The notes beneath the pieces were generated by a model, which did not search any database, had not been told where the DNA came from, and saw only the letters and a program-made list of their open reading frames with translations. DNA of 12,649 nucleotides, taken from the NCBI GenBank assembly GCA_041581335.1, contig JBFIDG010000050.1:1-12649 (forward strand), in the 5' to 3' direction. Below, one piece after another: positions 6,896 to 12,649 of the stretch. The stretch comes from JBFGSX01 sp041581335 (GTDB taxonomy: Archaea; Thermoplasmatota; E2; JACPAO01; JAHFTW01). How positions within the stretch are numbered: the stretch's first letter is position 1; every line of letters begins with the position of its first letter. A program made the position numbers and the translations under genes.

Positions 6896-6900
6896 TTATA
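6896..6900 (+). promoter_or_regulatory. TTATA box upstream of L44e
   Basis: TTATA in an otherwise GC-rich stretch is the best TATA candidate in the 271-base divergent region between paralogue D and L44e. It would place the transcript start near 6924 and give a leader of about 70 bases. This agrees with L44e having a Shine-Dalgarno and not being leaderless. I see no other gene or RNA in the 6723-6993 interval. Confidence 0.4.
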
Positions 6901-6983
6901 CCAGTCCTTTGTCGGCGGACTTGCCTCTCCACCTTTCACCACGACACCGGATCGATAGACCGGAAGCACGTGACGGAGCGGCG

Positions 6984-6989
6984 GGTGAT
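6984..6989 (+). promoter_or_regulatory. Shine-Dalgarno site of L44e
   Basis: GGTGAT, complementary to the 3' end of archaeal 16S rRNA, lies four bases before the ATG at 6994. It supports that start over the in-frame GTG at 6970, which would add eight residues absent from other L44e proteins. Confidence 0.65.
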
Positions 6990-6993
6990 TGAC

Positions 6994-7272
6994 ATGAAGC
7001 TTCCCCGCAACACAAACCGATACTGCCCCTCGTGCAAGAAGCACACGGGCCACGAGACGCAGCGCGTCAAGAAACGCCGTGCTTCCGAACTGAAATGGGG
7101 TCAGCGCCGTTTCCGCCGCGCGACCGCTGGTTACCGTGGTTTCCCCCGTCCGAAACCCGAAGGCCGCGAAAAGCCCACCAAGCGTATCCTGCTCCGCTTC
7201 CAGTGCTCGGAGTGCAGCAAGATGCACATGCCGGTCGCCAAGCGCGCCAAGAAATTCGAGCTCACGGAGTGA
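6994..7272 (+). CDS. rpl44e: 50S ribosomal protein L44e
   Basis: This is a ribosomal protein of the large subunit, found in archaea and eukaryotes and located near the E site. From the ATG at 6994 the product is 92 residues, the normal family length. It begins MKLPRNTNRYCPSCKKHT, the classic L44e start. The zinc ligands are C11/C14 and C71/C74 (CPSC and CSEC). The middle is very basic (KKRRASELKWGQRRFRR), followed by the GYRGFPRP segment and KPTKRILLRFQC. S27e follows after five bases, so they are one transcript. In other archaea this pair continues directly into aIF2 alpha and Nop10; here it does not. Confidence 0.96.
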   Translation: MKLPRNTNRYCPSCKKHTGHETQRVKKRRASELKWGQRRFRRATAGYRGFPRPKPEGREKPTKRILLRFQCSECSKMHMPVAKRAKKFELTE

Positions 7273-7274
7273 TC
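7266..7274 (+). promoter_or_regulatory. Shine-Dalgarno site of S27e overlapping the L44e stop
   Basis: GGAGTGATC spans the L44e stop codon and ends three bases before the S27e ATG. It is one base short of the full anti-SD complement GGAGGTGATC. It indicates coupled translation of the two ribosomal proteins. Confidence 0.6.
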
Positions 7275-7277
7275 TAG

Positions 7278-7445
7278 ATGGCTTCCAAATTCCTCAAAGT
7301 CAAGTGCAGCGACTGCGGTAACGAGCAGGTCATCTTCCAGCGTGCAGCCACCGTCGTGAACTGCCTCGTCTGCGGTGCAACCCTCGCTACCCCGACTGGC
7401 GGCTCTGCCCGCCTAACGGGCGAAGTCGTCGCCACGCTCGAATAA
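7278..7445 (+). CDS. rps27e: 30S ribosomal protein S27e
   Basis: This is a small-subunit zinc-ribbon ribosomal protein of archaea and eukaryotes. The product is only 55 residues. It begins MASKFLKVKCSDCGNEQVIF and has the four zinc cysteines at C10, C13, C29 and C32, then the usual short tail with TGGSARLTGEVV. Length and motifs match the family exactly. It is the second gene after L44e, with a Shine-Dalgarno overlapping the upstream stop. A hairpin and T-rich tract follow, so the transcript ends here instead of continuing into aIF2 alpha as in many archaea. Confidence 0.95.
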   Translation: MASKFLKVKCSDCGNEQVIFQRAATVVNCLVCGATLATPTGGSARLTGEVVATLE

Positions 7446-7459
7446 GCGGCTAAGCCGTG

Positions 7460-7500
7460 CCCGGTTCGCCGGGTTCCTTTTCCCTTCATCCCTTTTGCTT
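7460..7500 (+). terminator. hairpin plus T-rich terminator after S27e
   Basis: CCCGG, loop TTCG, CCGGG (7460-7473) forms a 5-bp hairpin. It is followed immediately by a pyrimidine tract with several TTT and TTTT runs up to about 7497. A second small hairpin (CGGC/GCCG) precedes it at 7447-7457. The tract overlaps the last codons of the convergent gene. Terminating here would separate L44e-S27e from aIF2 alpha. Confidence 0.6.
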
Positions 7501-9477
7501 TGCGTCTCGCTTCTGCGCCACGGCGCACGCGATGACCAATGCCATCCACAAAGCTCCAGCCGGTGTTTTCTTGCCAGGTTCGGCGGTGGCGAAGACTTCG
7601 CTTGGAATGTCCACTACTGACTCATCTACAATTACCAGGCGCAGCACAATTATAGCTCCCAATAACGGGTCGTCGTTGTCCGTTACTACCACAGCCCACG
7701 AGAATTTTTCGCCGGGGGCTGCATCGAGAGGCACATTGGCACCAACGCGGAAATCCAGCTGCCCCTCCGAAGCCAGATTGACATTCTTGGTTGAAAACAT
7801 GAGCCACGGCGGCGCGCTGCCGCTTAGCGATACCGTGGCCCGGCGCTCGCTTGCGAGGTGGTTGACCAAGTGGAGATTCCAGGTTACCGTGTCGCCGGGA
7901 TTGGCCTGGCGTTCCCTTTGACTTGAAGTCAGCGCAATGCCACCCACGTTAAGAAACGCGTCATCCAGCGGATCCTGGTAGTCGACAAGGGGCAGTGTAA
8001 CGGTGCTGCTCGACACCTCGATGAATGGTGCGGCTTCAACCTCGTTGGTCAAAGGAATCTCCGGGCTATAGGTAGCTGTACGCAACATGACCTCCAACAC
8101 TAGCATGGATCCTTCTGGAGGGCGAATCACGTCCAGGCCATTCGCTATGGGGCCAGCCCAGTCCACGGACGCCGCTGTGCTGGTCAATTGAACCGGCATG
8201 CTCGGGGATTGGAAAACCAAAGTCTGGTTGCTGCCCGTCTCCACAAAAAGCGCGAATGTGGCAACCGCATCTTGGTCAACGCCACTGCCGATTTTGATTT
8301 CCGTTACGGCATTTTCGCCAGCCACGAAATCTAGCCCGGGCCCAAGCTGGGGGCTTAGGGGTATTCGAGCTCGCCAAAGCGTGTGGTCGGCCGCGATTTC
8401 CGAGGCGGCGATGGCTATGGGCTCGTCGCTGGCCGCGTCATCATCGCCCCACGGGAGCGTGTTCATCCATGCTTCCGATTCTTGCGAATCAATCCGAGCT
8501 TGCGCCGCTTCATTGACGGCGCGCGAGTGTAGGAACATCGTCGGATGATGGCCGCTGACCAGTGGTACGCGGAGCCAATGCACACCCAAGGTCAAGGATG
8601 CGGCATCCTCACCGTCGCTGCTGGCAAGCGCGACGTCGAACGTTTGCGTCACGCCATGCTCGTGGCGGAACGGCACGCTGACAATCACCGGCAGGCGGAC
8701 TGACGCCCCCGCCGGGACGGACACGTGGGCAGGGGCGGTTGCGTTCCACGCCGGATCGAGGTTTTCGATAACTAGGCTAGCCGCAATATTTTCATCGCCC
8801 AAGTTCTTGAGCGTTAGATCGTACACGTATGTGGCCGCCTGGCCGTTGCTCAGGCGGATTGGCGTCTCGGCCATAAGACTAAGATCTCCCTTGTTTTTGT
8901 CACCGCTTATCATGGCGAATTGGCCGTACGTTCCCGTATCCGGGGCGCGGTCGATGACGCCGCCAATGGCGTCGCCCGCCACCGTCACAACACGGCGTTC
9001 GTCACCCGCCTGTACTACGATATTATCCACAACATCGCCAGCGCGAAGCCAGATACCACGTTCATCGAGTAGCGAATTGCGCGGCACTTTGGCAAAGATC
9101 TCGTTGCCTTCAACAGCTACCTCAATGCTTGACAGGCATTGATAACGTGTGGCGATTGCCAAGTACAAGCTCCAGCCTTGGCAAGTGCCGTTGCCCGCCG
9201 AGGAGACGAGATAAGCAACCGAACCTCGTTGCATGTGGACAAAATAGCGGGCCGCCGGACTGGAATCGACGGCACCGGCGAACTTCACGGAGATTCCCAA
9301 GTACTCCGGGCCGAGATCCTCGAGATTCATCTCAAGTACGTCGACGTGTGCAAACCCCGTCAACGGCAAACCACCGGGATTGGTAGCCGTGTCGTCGGCG
9401 GGGTCGGTCTCCGGATAGGCCCCGGCGGTAGAAATGGCCAGCAGCAGGGCCACGAGAATATGGATTACCAGTCGCAT
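7486..9477 (-). CDS. large secreted beta-sandwich protein with C-terminal membrane anchor
   Basis: This is a 663-residue predicted extracellular protein. The ATG at 9477 gives a standard signal peptide (1-20, ends TAGA); an in-frame ATG at 9510 would add 11 polar residues before it and is less likely. Residues about 40-175 look like a beta-sandwich module of a DOMON/CBM9-like type, with C99 and C114 probably paired. Residues about 212-302 and 525-618 resemble NEW3/COG1470-type Ig-like domains (NLGDENIAASL..., NPGDTVTWNLHLVNH). Residues 330-500 are more beta-rich sequence with acidic loops. The C-terminus has KKTPAG, a hydrophobic segment (about 639-654) and a basic KRDAKQKG tail, a different anchor from the four-paralogue array. 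GC content is visibly lower than in the neighbouring genes, with many A/T-ending codons. It lies 45 bases after the small Cys-rich gene and is probably co-transcribed with it. Domain calls are from pattern only; function unknown. Confidence 0.8.
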   Translation of the reverse strand: MRLVIHILVALLLAISTAGAYPETDPADDTATNPGGLPLTGFAHVDVLEMNLEDLGPEYLGISVKFAGAVDSSPAARYFVHMQRGSVAYLVSSAGNGTCQGWSLYLAIATRYQCLSSIEVAVEGNEIFAKVPRNSLLDERGIWLRAGDVVDNIVVQAGDERRVVTVAGDAIGGVIDRAPDTGTYGQFAMISGDKNKGDLSLMAETPIRLSNGQAATYVYDLTLKNLGDENIAASLVIENLDPAWNATAPAHVSVPAGASVRLPVIVSVPFRHEHGVTQTFDVALASSDGEDAASLTLGVHWLRVPLVSGHHPTMFLHSRAVNEAAQARIDSQESEAWMNTLPWGDDDAASDEPIAIAASEIAADHTLWRARIPLSPQLGPGLDFVAGENAVTEIKIGSGVDQDAVATFALFVETGSNQTLVFQSPSMPVQLTSTAASVDWAGPIANGLDVIRPPEGSMLVLEVMLRTATYSPEIPLTNEVEAAPFIEVSSSTVTLPLVDYQDPLDDAFLNVGGIALTSSQRERQANPGDTVTWNLHLVNHLASERRATVSLSGSAPPWLMFSTKNVNLASEGQLDFRVGANVPLDAAPGEKFSWAVVVTDNDDPLLGAIIVLRLVIVDESVVDIPSEVFATAEPGKKTPAGALWMALVIACAVAQKRDAKQKG

Positions 9478-9522
9478 GGCCGAGCGAGGATTGGGCTCTG
9501 CGTAAATCATCGTTGGGGCGGC

Positions 9523-9948
9523 CTACGGGCAGGGAAGGTAGGCAGGAACTACCGTGGGTGGGCCGCCTCCGTAAACGCTTATGATGGCACCCCCGCAGCT
9601 TGCGCCATCATTCCAAGCCCAGATAACGACGCCGTACACATGTCCGTTGCCATCGTCGACTATGATGGGCGCGGACAGACTCCAGTGATCAAGGTCTGAA
9701 TTGACGCCGCCGCACCAGGGCACGGTGGCGACGACCGGACCAGAGTTATCGTGGTACGATGCTATGAAACACCCGCCGGCATCCTCGACCGTCGCGCTTT
9801 GCTCATAGCATACTTGTAATTCCCCCGTGAGGAGGACGACAGTCCTGCAGTTGGCAGGCGTCTGGGCATCCGGATTATCCGCGACACCAATAGGTGTCAT
9901 CATTAGGCTGGTTAGGGCAAGCGTCGTGAGTACGAATAAACCACGCAT
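9523..9948 (-). CDS. small secreted six-cysteine protein
   Basis: This is a 141-residue protein with a signal peptide (1-23, MRGLFVLTTL... ending GVA). The mature part is beta-rich and glycine-rich, with six cysteines (C34, C47, C60, C79, C118, C140) that could form three disulfides. There is no C-terminal membrane segment or Arg cluster, so it is probably released or held by partners. It ends in Pro-Cys-Pro. The next gene on the same strand is the large anchored beta-sandwich protein, so the pair may be co-secreted and interact; this is inference. Codon use is A/T-richer than that of the flanking housekeeping genes. A weak AT stretch (AGAAAT on the minus strand, about 9973-9978) lies near the leaderless promoter position. 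I recognise no family. Confidence 0.72.
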   Translation of the reverse strand: MRGLFVLTTLALTSLMMTPIGVADNPDAQTPANCRTVVLLTGELQVCYEQSATVEDAGGCFIASYHDNSGPVVATVPWCGGVNSDLDHWSLSAPIIVDDGNGHVYGVVIWAWNDGASCGGAIISVYGGGPPTVVPAYLPCP

Positions 9949-10249
9949 GCCCCCAGAGACCCCTCCCCGGTCATTTCTAGTTTTCCCTTGCTGGATAGTA
10001 AATGCGGTCTGCTAGGTCCCCAGGGCGAGGCGCAGCTGTGATGTCTAGATTTTCCGCCTGAGCCGTTTACTTTAGCCGGCATTTTCTTGGTTGTGGCCAT
10101 GTTAATTGATGCTGCGTTTAGGGGATATGATTTTTGTCAGCTTCGCGGTATGAACCGTAGCGACTGGGGTTCCTTCAAGCAAGGTCTCAGCGCACATTTC
10201 GAACCCTCCGTCCCCCGTCGTTATATCGTAGGCCAACTTGGACCCCTTC
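9949..10249. other. divergent intergenic region before aIF2 alpha
   Basis: These 301 bases lie between the start of the small Cys-rich gene and the start of aIF2 alpha. Composition is A/T-richer than the housekeeping genes up to about 10140. The region holds the presumed aIF2 alpha promoter (10221-10226) and possible minus-strand promoter material. A minus-strand frame of 62 codons (10100 down to 9912), starting MATTKKMPAKVNGSGGK, has an ATAT box centred 26.5 bases before its ATG. It may be a tiny gene, a remnant, or chance. I see no tRNA or transposase and no clear terminal repeats. Confidence 0.5.
10221..10226 (+). promoter_or_regulatory. TTATAT TATA box of aIF2 alpha
   Basis: TTATAT, the best TATA match near this gene, is centred 26.5 bases before the GTG at 10250. 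That is the same geometry as the TTAAG boxes in this window. It supports the GTG at 10250 rather than the TTG at 10238 and suggests that this operon, separated from S27e, is driven by its own promoter as a leaderless transcript. Confidence 0.55.
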
Positions 10250-11056
10250 GTGGCCAAACTGACCGAATTCCCGGAAGAGGGAGAACTTGTCGTCGGCACC
10301 GTGCACAAGGTGCAGAACTTCGGTGCGTTCATCCTGCTGGAAGAGTACGGCGGCAAGGAAGGCTTCGTCCATATCCGTGAGGTCGCCTCCGGTTGGGTCA
10401 AGCGTATCCGTGACTTCGTGCGCGAACAGCAGCGCGTCGTGTGCAAGGTCAACTCGGTCAACGCGTCCAAGGGCCACATCGACCTCAGCCTCAAGTCGGT
10501 CAACGACCACCAGCGCCGTGAGACCATCCAGCGCTGGAAGAACGAGCAGAAGGCCGACAAGCTCATCGAGATGTTCGCCGAGCGCATGAAGATGGATGTG
10601 GAGACCATCACCACCATGATCGTCAAGCCATGTCTCGGCGTCTGGGAGACCATGTACGACGCTTTCCAGGAAGCGGCCGAAGGTGGTCCCGACATCTTCA
10701 TCAACGAGGGCATCCAGGGCGACTGGCTCGCTGATTTCTGCAAGTTCGCCAAGGACAACATCCAGGTCCAATACGTCGAGGTCGCTGGCTACGTCGAAGT
10801 GCAGAGCAACGACCCCGCCGGCGTCAAACTCGTCCAGAAGGCCCTCGTGGCCGCCGAGAAGACCGAGTTCGAGGACGTCAAGGTCATCGTCGCCTACAAG
10901 GGCGCGCCGTTCTACCGCATCGAGGTGCAGGCCCCCGATTACAAGATCGCCGAAGAGCAGCTTCGCAAGGCGGCCTACCGCGCCATCGCCAGCATCGCCA
11001 AGGCCGGCGGCAGCGGCGGCTTCCACCGTGAGCTGGAAGAGAAGAAGAAGGCCTGA
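10250..11056 (+). CDS. eif2a: translation initiation factor aIF2 subunit alpha
   Basis: This is the alpha subunit of archaeal initiation factor 2, which with the beta and gamma subunits carries initiator Met-tRNA to the small ribosomal subunit. From the GTG at 10250 the product is 268 residues, the usual length, beginning MAKLTEFPEEGELVVGTV. Residues about 9-83 are the S1/OB domain with the EYGGKEGFVHIREVASGW signature; S47 is at the position of the eukaryotic regulatory serine. Residues about 90-170 are the helical domain, and 175-268 the alpha/beta domain that binds gamma (GAPFYRIEV motif). A TAG stop at 10229 limits the N-terminus; TTG at 10238 is an alternative start. Nop10 follows after two bases. 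In many archaea this gene directly follows S27e; here about 2.8 kb with two secreted-protein genes intervene. Confidence 0.95.
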   Translation: MAKLTEFPEEGELVVGTVHKVQNFGAFILLEEYGGKEGFVHIREVASGWVKRIRDFVREQQRVVCKVNSVNASKGHIDLSLKSVNDHQRRETIQRWKNEQKADKLIEMFAERMKMDVETITTMIVKPCLGVWETMYDAFQEAAEGGPDIFINEGIQGDWLADFCKFAKDNIQVQYVEVAGYVEVQSNDPAGVKLVQKALVAAEKTEFEDVKVIVAYKGAPFYRIEVQAPDYKIAEEQLRKAAYRAIASIAKAGGSGGFHRELEEKKKA

Positions 11057-11058
11057 AC

Positions 11059-11226
11059 ATGAAGGCCTTGTTGAAGCGCTGCATCCCCTGCAAGGAGTAC
11101 ACCTTGCAGGACAAGTGTCCCAAGTGCGGCGGCCCGGCGAACCCGAACCGCCCCGCCAAGTTCAGTCCTGAAGACCACCACGGCGAATACCGCCGCCGTC
11201 TGAAGAAGCTGGACCGGGACGGCTGA
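11059..11226 (+). CDS. nop10: H/ACA ribonucleoprotein protein Nop10
   Basis: This is a core protein of the archaeal H/ACA guide RNP, which binds Cbf5 and stabilises the pseudouridine synthase complex acting on rRNA. The 55-residue product begins MKALLKRCIPCKEYTLQDKC. It has four zinc-binding cysteines (C8, C11, C20, C23), then the conserved NPNRPAKFSPEDHHGEYRRRLKK tail region, all as in the family. It sits two bases after the aIF2 alpha stop, and its TGA overlaps the ATG of the PAC2 gene by one base, so the three genes form one tightly coupled operon. Confidence 0.95.
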   Translation: MKALLKRCIPCKEYTLQDKCPKCGGPANPNRPAKFSPEDHHGEYRRRLKKLDRDG

Positions 11227-11981
11227 TGGACCTGATGCGGTTCGTCGAGCACGCCAAGCCGGCTGTGCAGTCCCCGATCTTCGTCGAGGGTCTGCCTGGC
11301 GTCGGCAACGTGGGCAAGCTCGCCGCGCAGCATCTCGTGGACACGCTGGAGGCCACCCTGTGGTGCGACATCTTCAGTCATGATTTTCCTCCCCAAGTGA
11401 CCGTCCAACCGGATGGCACGGTGCGCCTCGTGCGCAATCAACTCTGGACGGTCCCGGCCGACGGCGACGCTCCCGCGCTCGTCGTCATGACCGGCGACTA
11501 CCAGCCTCTGAGCAGTCCGGGCCAGTTCGCGCTCGTCGAGGGGGTCCTGGAGCGCATCGTGCCCTTGGGCGCCAAGCAGATGTTCACCCTCGGCGGCTAC
11601 GGCCTCGGCACCAGCATCGAGGACCCAGAAGTGCTCGGTGCCGCGACCGACCTCGACATGGTCGAGCAGCTTCAGGAGCTCGGCGTCAAGTTCCAAGAGG
11701 ACGAGCCCGGCGGTGGCATCATCGGCGCCAGCGGCCTGTTCTTGGGCCTTGGCATGGAACAGGACATGCGCGGCGCGTGCTTGATGGGTGAGACGAGTGG
11801 CTACATGGTCGACCCGCAGGCTGCAGGCGCGGTCCTCCAGGTCCTAGGCAAGCTCCTGGGTCGTGACATCGACCTCAGTGACATCGAGGACAAGGCGGAA
11901 GAGATCGACCGCATCACCCAGCAATTGCATGATGCCGAAGCCGCTGCCCGCGAGCCCGGCGACCTGCATTACATCGGTTGA
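11226..11981 (+). CDS. PAC2-family proteasome assembly chaperone homologue
   Basis: This is a 251-residue member of the archaeal PAC2/COG2047 family, related to the Pba/PAC proteasome assembly chaperones. The signatures visible are IFVEGLPGVGNVGKLAAQHL (19-38), then the SHDFPPQVTV and VRLVRNQLW segments, FTLGGYGLGT (about 120-129), and the GASGLFLGLG loop (about 162-171). A coiled, acidic C-terminal helix ends in GDLHYIG, a tail also seen in archaeal homologues. The start ATG overlaps the Nop10 stop (TGATG). Its place behind aIF2 alpha and Nop10 is the conserved archaeal order. Which assembly step it serves, or whether it acts on the proteasome at all, cannot be read from the sequence. Confidence 0.88.
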   Translation: MDLMRFVEHAKPAVQSPIFVEGLPGVGNVGKLAAQHLVDTLEATLWCDIFSHDFPPQVTVQPDGTVRLVRNQLWTVPADGDAPALVVMTGDYQPLSSPGQFALVEGVLERIVPLGAKQMFTLGGYGLGTSIEDPEVLGAATDLDMVEQLQELGVKFQEDEPGGGIIGASGLFLGLGMEQDMRGACLMGETSGYMVDPQAAGAVLQVLGKLLGRDIDLSDIEDKAEEIDRITQQLHDAEAAAREPGDLHYIG

Positions 11982-11995
11982 CGCGGGACCATCGG

Positions 11996-12004
11996 CCCTT
12001 AAGC
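11996..12004 (+). promoter_or_regulatory. CCCTTAAGC TATA-like box before the UbiB-like gene
   Basis: This 9-mer is identical to the box before the 126-aa gene. Its TTAA core is centred 25.5 bases before the GTG at 12026. It lies in the 44-base gap after the PAC2 gene, with no Shine-Dalgarno near the GTG, suggesting a separate leaderless transcript. Confidence 0.5.
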
Positions 12005-12025
12005 GCCAAGGCCTTTCGAGTCATC

Positions 12026-12649
12026 GTGCCCAGCTTGGAACGTCCTGTCCCCCGCTCGAAGAGCGCGCGGTTCAACCAGATCGTCTCCATCCTCGTCGAG
12101 AACGATTTCTGGGGCCTGCTACGCATGATGTTCCGCGGCGATTTCGTCGGCAAGGAAGGTCAGGACACGGTGCCGGTCCGCATCCGCAAGATCCTGGAGC
12201 AACTCGGTCCGACATTCATCAAGCTGGGGCAGCTCTTGGCGACCCGGCCGGACCTGGTGCCGGCCGAGTTCGCAGACGAGTTCAAGAAGCTCTACGATGG
12301 CACGTCGCCCAGCCCGCCGGCCGAGGTGCGCGCAGTGATCAAGGAGCAGCTGGGTCGGGACGTGGAGGAGATCTTCTCCGTGTTCGAGGAGAAGGCGCTC
12401 GCCTCGGCGAGCGTCGGCCAAGTGCACCGCGCGGTGTTGAAGGACGGCACGAATGTGGCGGTGAAGGTGCAGCACGTGGGCATCGAGGAATCGATGCTGC
12501 TCGATTTTCAGATCCTGCGCGGACTCATGACGTTCATCGAGAAGACCTTCGCCGCGAGCCGGGTCTGGCAACCCACGCACCACTTGGACGAGCTTCGTCA
12601 GATGCTGGAGCGGGAGTTGGATTACAGCTACGAAGTGAAGAACACGCAG
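12026..12649 (+). CDS. UbiB/ABC1/AarF kinase-like protein, N-terminal part (3' end outside window)
   Basis: The window holds the first 208 codons of an atypical kinase-like protein of the UbiB/ABC1/AarF family. These are ATPases/kinases that support quinone or other lipid metabolism; archaeal members are largely uncharacterised. The family hallmark KxGQ motif is at 66-69 in LGPTFIKLGQLLATRPDLVP. The Ala-rich nucleotide loop is ASASVGQV at 126-133, and the conserved Lys is K147 in VAVKVQ. The start is GTG, chosen because a TTAAG box lies 25.5 bases upstream and the N-terminal helix that follows is plausible. C-terminal membrane helices, if present, are beyond the window. The partial state is due to the window edge, not a visible mutation. 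Confidence 0.9.
   Translation, partial: MPSLERPVPRSKSARFNQIVSILVENDFWGLLRMMFRGDFVGKEGQDTVPVRIRKILEQLGPTFIKLGQLLATRPDLVPAEFADEFKKLYDGTSPSPPAEVRAVIKEQLGRDVEEIFSVFEEKALASASVGQVHRAVLKDGTNVAVKVQHVGIEESMLLDFQILRGLMTFIEKTFAASRVWQPTHHLDELRQMLERELDYSYEVKNTQ

Noticed and set aside
9700..9735. NSDLDHW in the six-Cys protein compared with SDLDGH of paralogues B and C
   Set aside because: Only four residues match, and the surrounding Cys spacing and strands differ; chance similarity is more likely than a shared domain.
10190..10215. TTCGAA sequence resembling a tRNA T-loop
   Set aside because: On the minus strand GGGTTCGAAA is not flanked by pairing T-stem or acceptor arms, and no anticodon arm is found at the right distance.
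10150..10380. Plus-strand frame starting MNRSDWGSFK before and into aIF2 alpha
   Set aside because: It overlaps aIF2 alpha in another frame, and its tail is the Arg/Gly-rich shadow of that gene. No SD or box supports the start.
10187..11026. Long minus-strand open frame (279 codons) opposite aIF2 alpha
   Set aside because: The plus strand encodes an unmistakable aIF2 alpha; the antisense translation is a low-complexity Leu/Asp/Val shadow.
1..12649. CRISPR arrays, insertion sequences, tRNA/rRNA genes, toxin-antitoxin or defence systems
   Set aside because: No regularly spaced repeats, transposase motifs, RNA gene structures or defence-protein motifs were seen on either strand.

Overview
The window is archaeal chromosome. 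It carries both subunits of the archaeal/eukaryotic-type primase, a GINS subunit, ribosomal proteins L44e and S27e, the aIF2 alpha subunit, the H/ACA RNP protein Nop10 and a PAC2-family proteasome-assembly chaperone. These occur together only in Archaea. The DNA is GC-rich, with strong third-position GC bias in the housekeeping genes. The proteins lack the extreme acidity of haloarchaea. A euryarchaeal lineage of the Thermoplasmatota type is my best guess, but this is inference; no rRNA or other decisive marker is present.

Layout, left to right. (1) Positions 1-3526, plus strand: priL, priS (8-base overlap, strong Shine-Dalgarno), a GINS Gins51-type gene and a 126-residue protein I do not recognise. 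(2) Positions 3530-6722, minus strand: four tandem paralogous secreted proteins. Each has a signal peptide, a variable head, a fibronectin-III-like module bracketed by two cysteines, and a C-terminal tail of the form [VI]P[VA]F[GD] + hydrophobic segment ending Y-[VL]-G + Arg cluster. (3) Positions 6994-7445, plus strand: L44e and S27e, followed by a hairpin/T-rich terminator. (4) Positions 7486-9948, minus strand: a visibly lower-GC pair coding for a small secreted Cys-rich protein and a 663-residue secreted, membrane-anchored beta-sandwich protein. (5) Positions 10250-11981, plus strand: aIF2 alpha, nop10 and PAC2, tightly packed. (6) From 12026, plus strand: the N-terminal part of a UbiB/ABC1 kinase-like protein, cut by the window end.

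In many archaea primase/GINS genes and the L44e-S27e-aIF2alpha-Nop10 block lie close together, linking replication and translation. Here that ancestral neighbourhood is split twice by minus-strand cassettes of surface proteins, once before L44e and once between S27e and aIF2 alpha. The replication genes act together: primase makes RNA primers and GINS is part of the helicase complex. The translation block supplies two ribosomal proteins, initiator-tRNA delivery (aIF2) and rRNA pseudouridylation (Nop10). The secreted genes have no evident connection to either.

Regulation. Several genes that begin a transcription unit (GINS, the 126-aa gene, aIF2 alpha, the UbiB-like gene) have a short AT box (TTAAG or TTATAT) centred about 25-27 bases before the start codon. 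This is the geometry expected for leaderless archaeal mRNAs. Downstream genes in operons (priS, S27e) and L44e have Shine-Dalgarno sequences. The four paralogous surface genes instead share GAYRCC directly before ATG.
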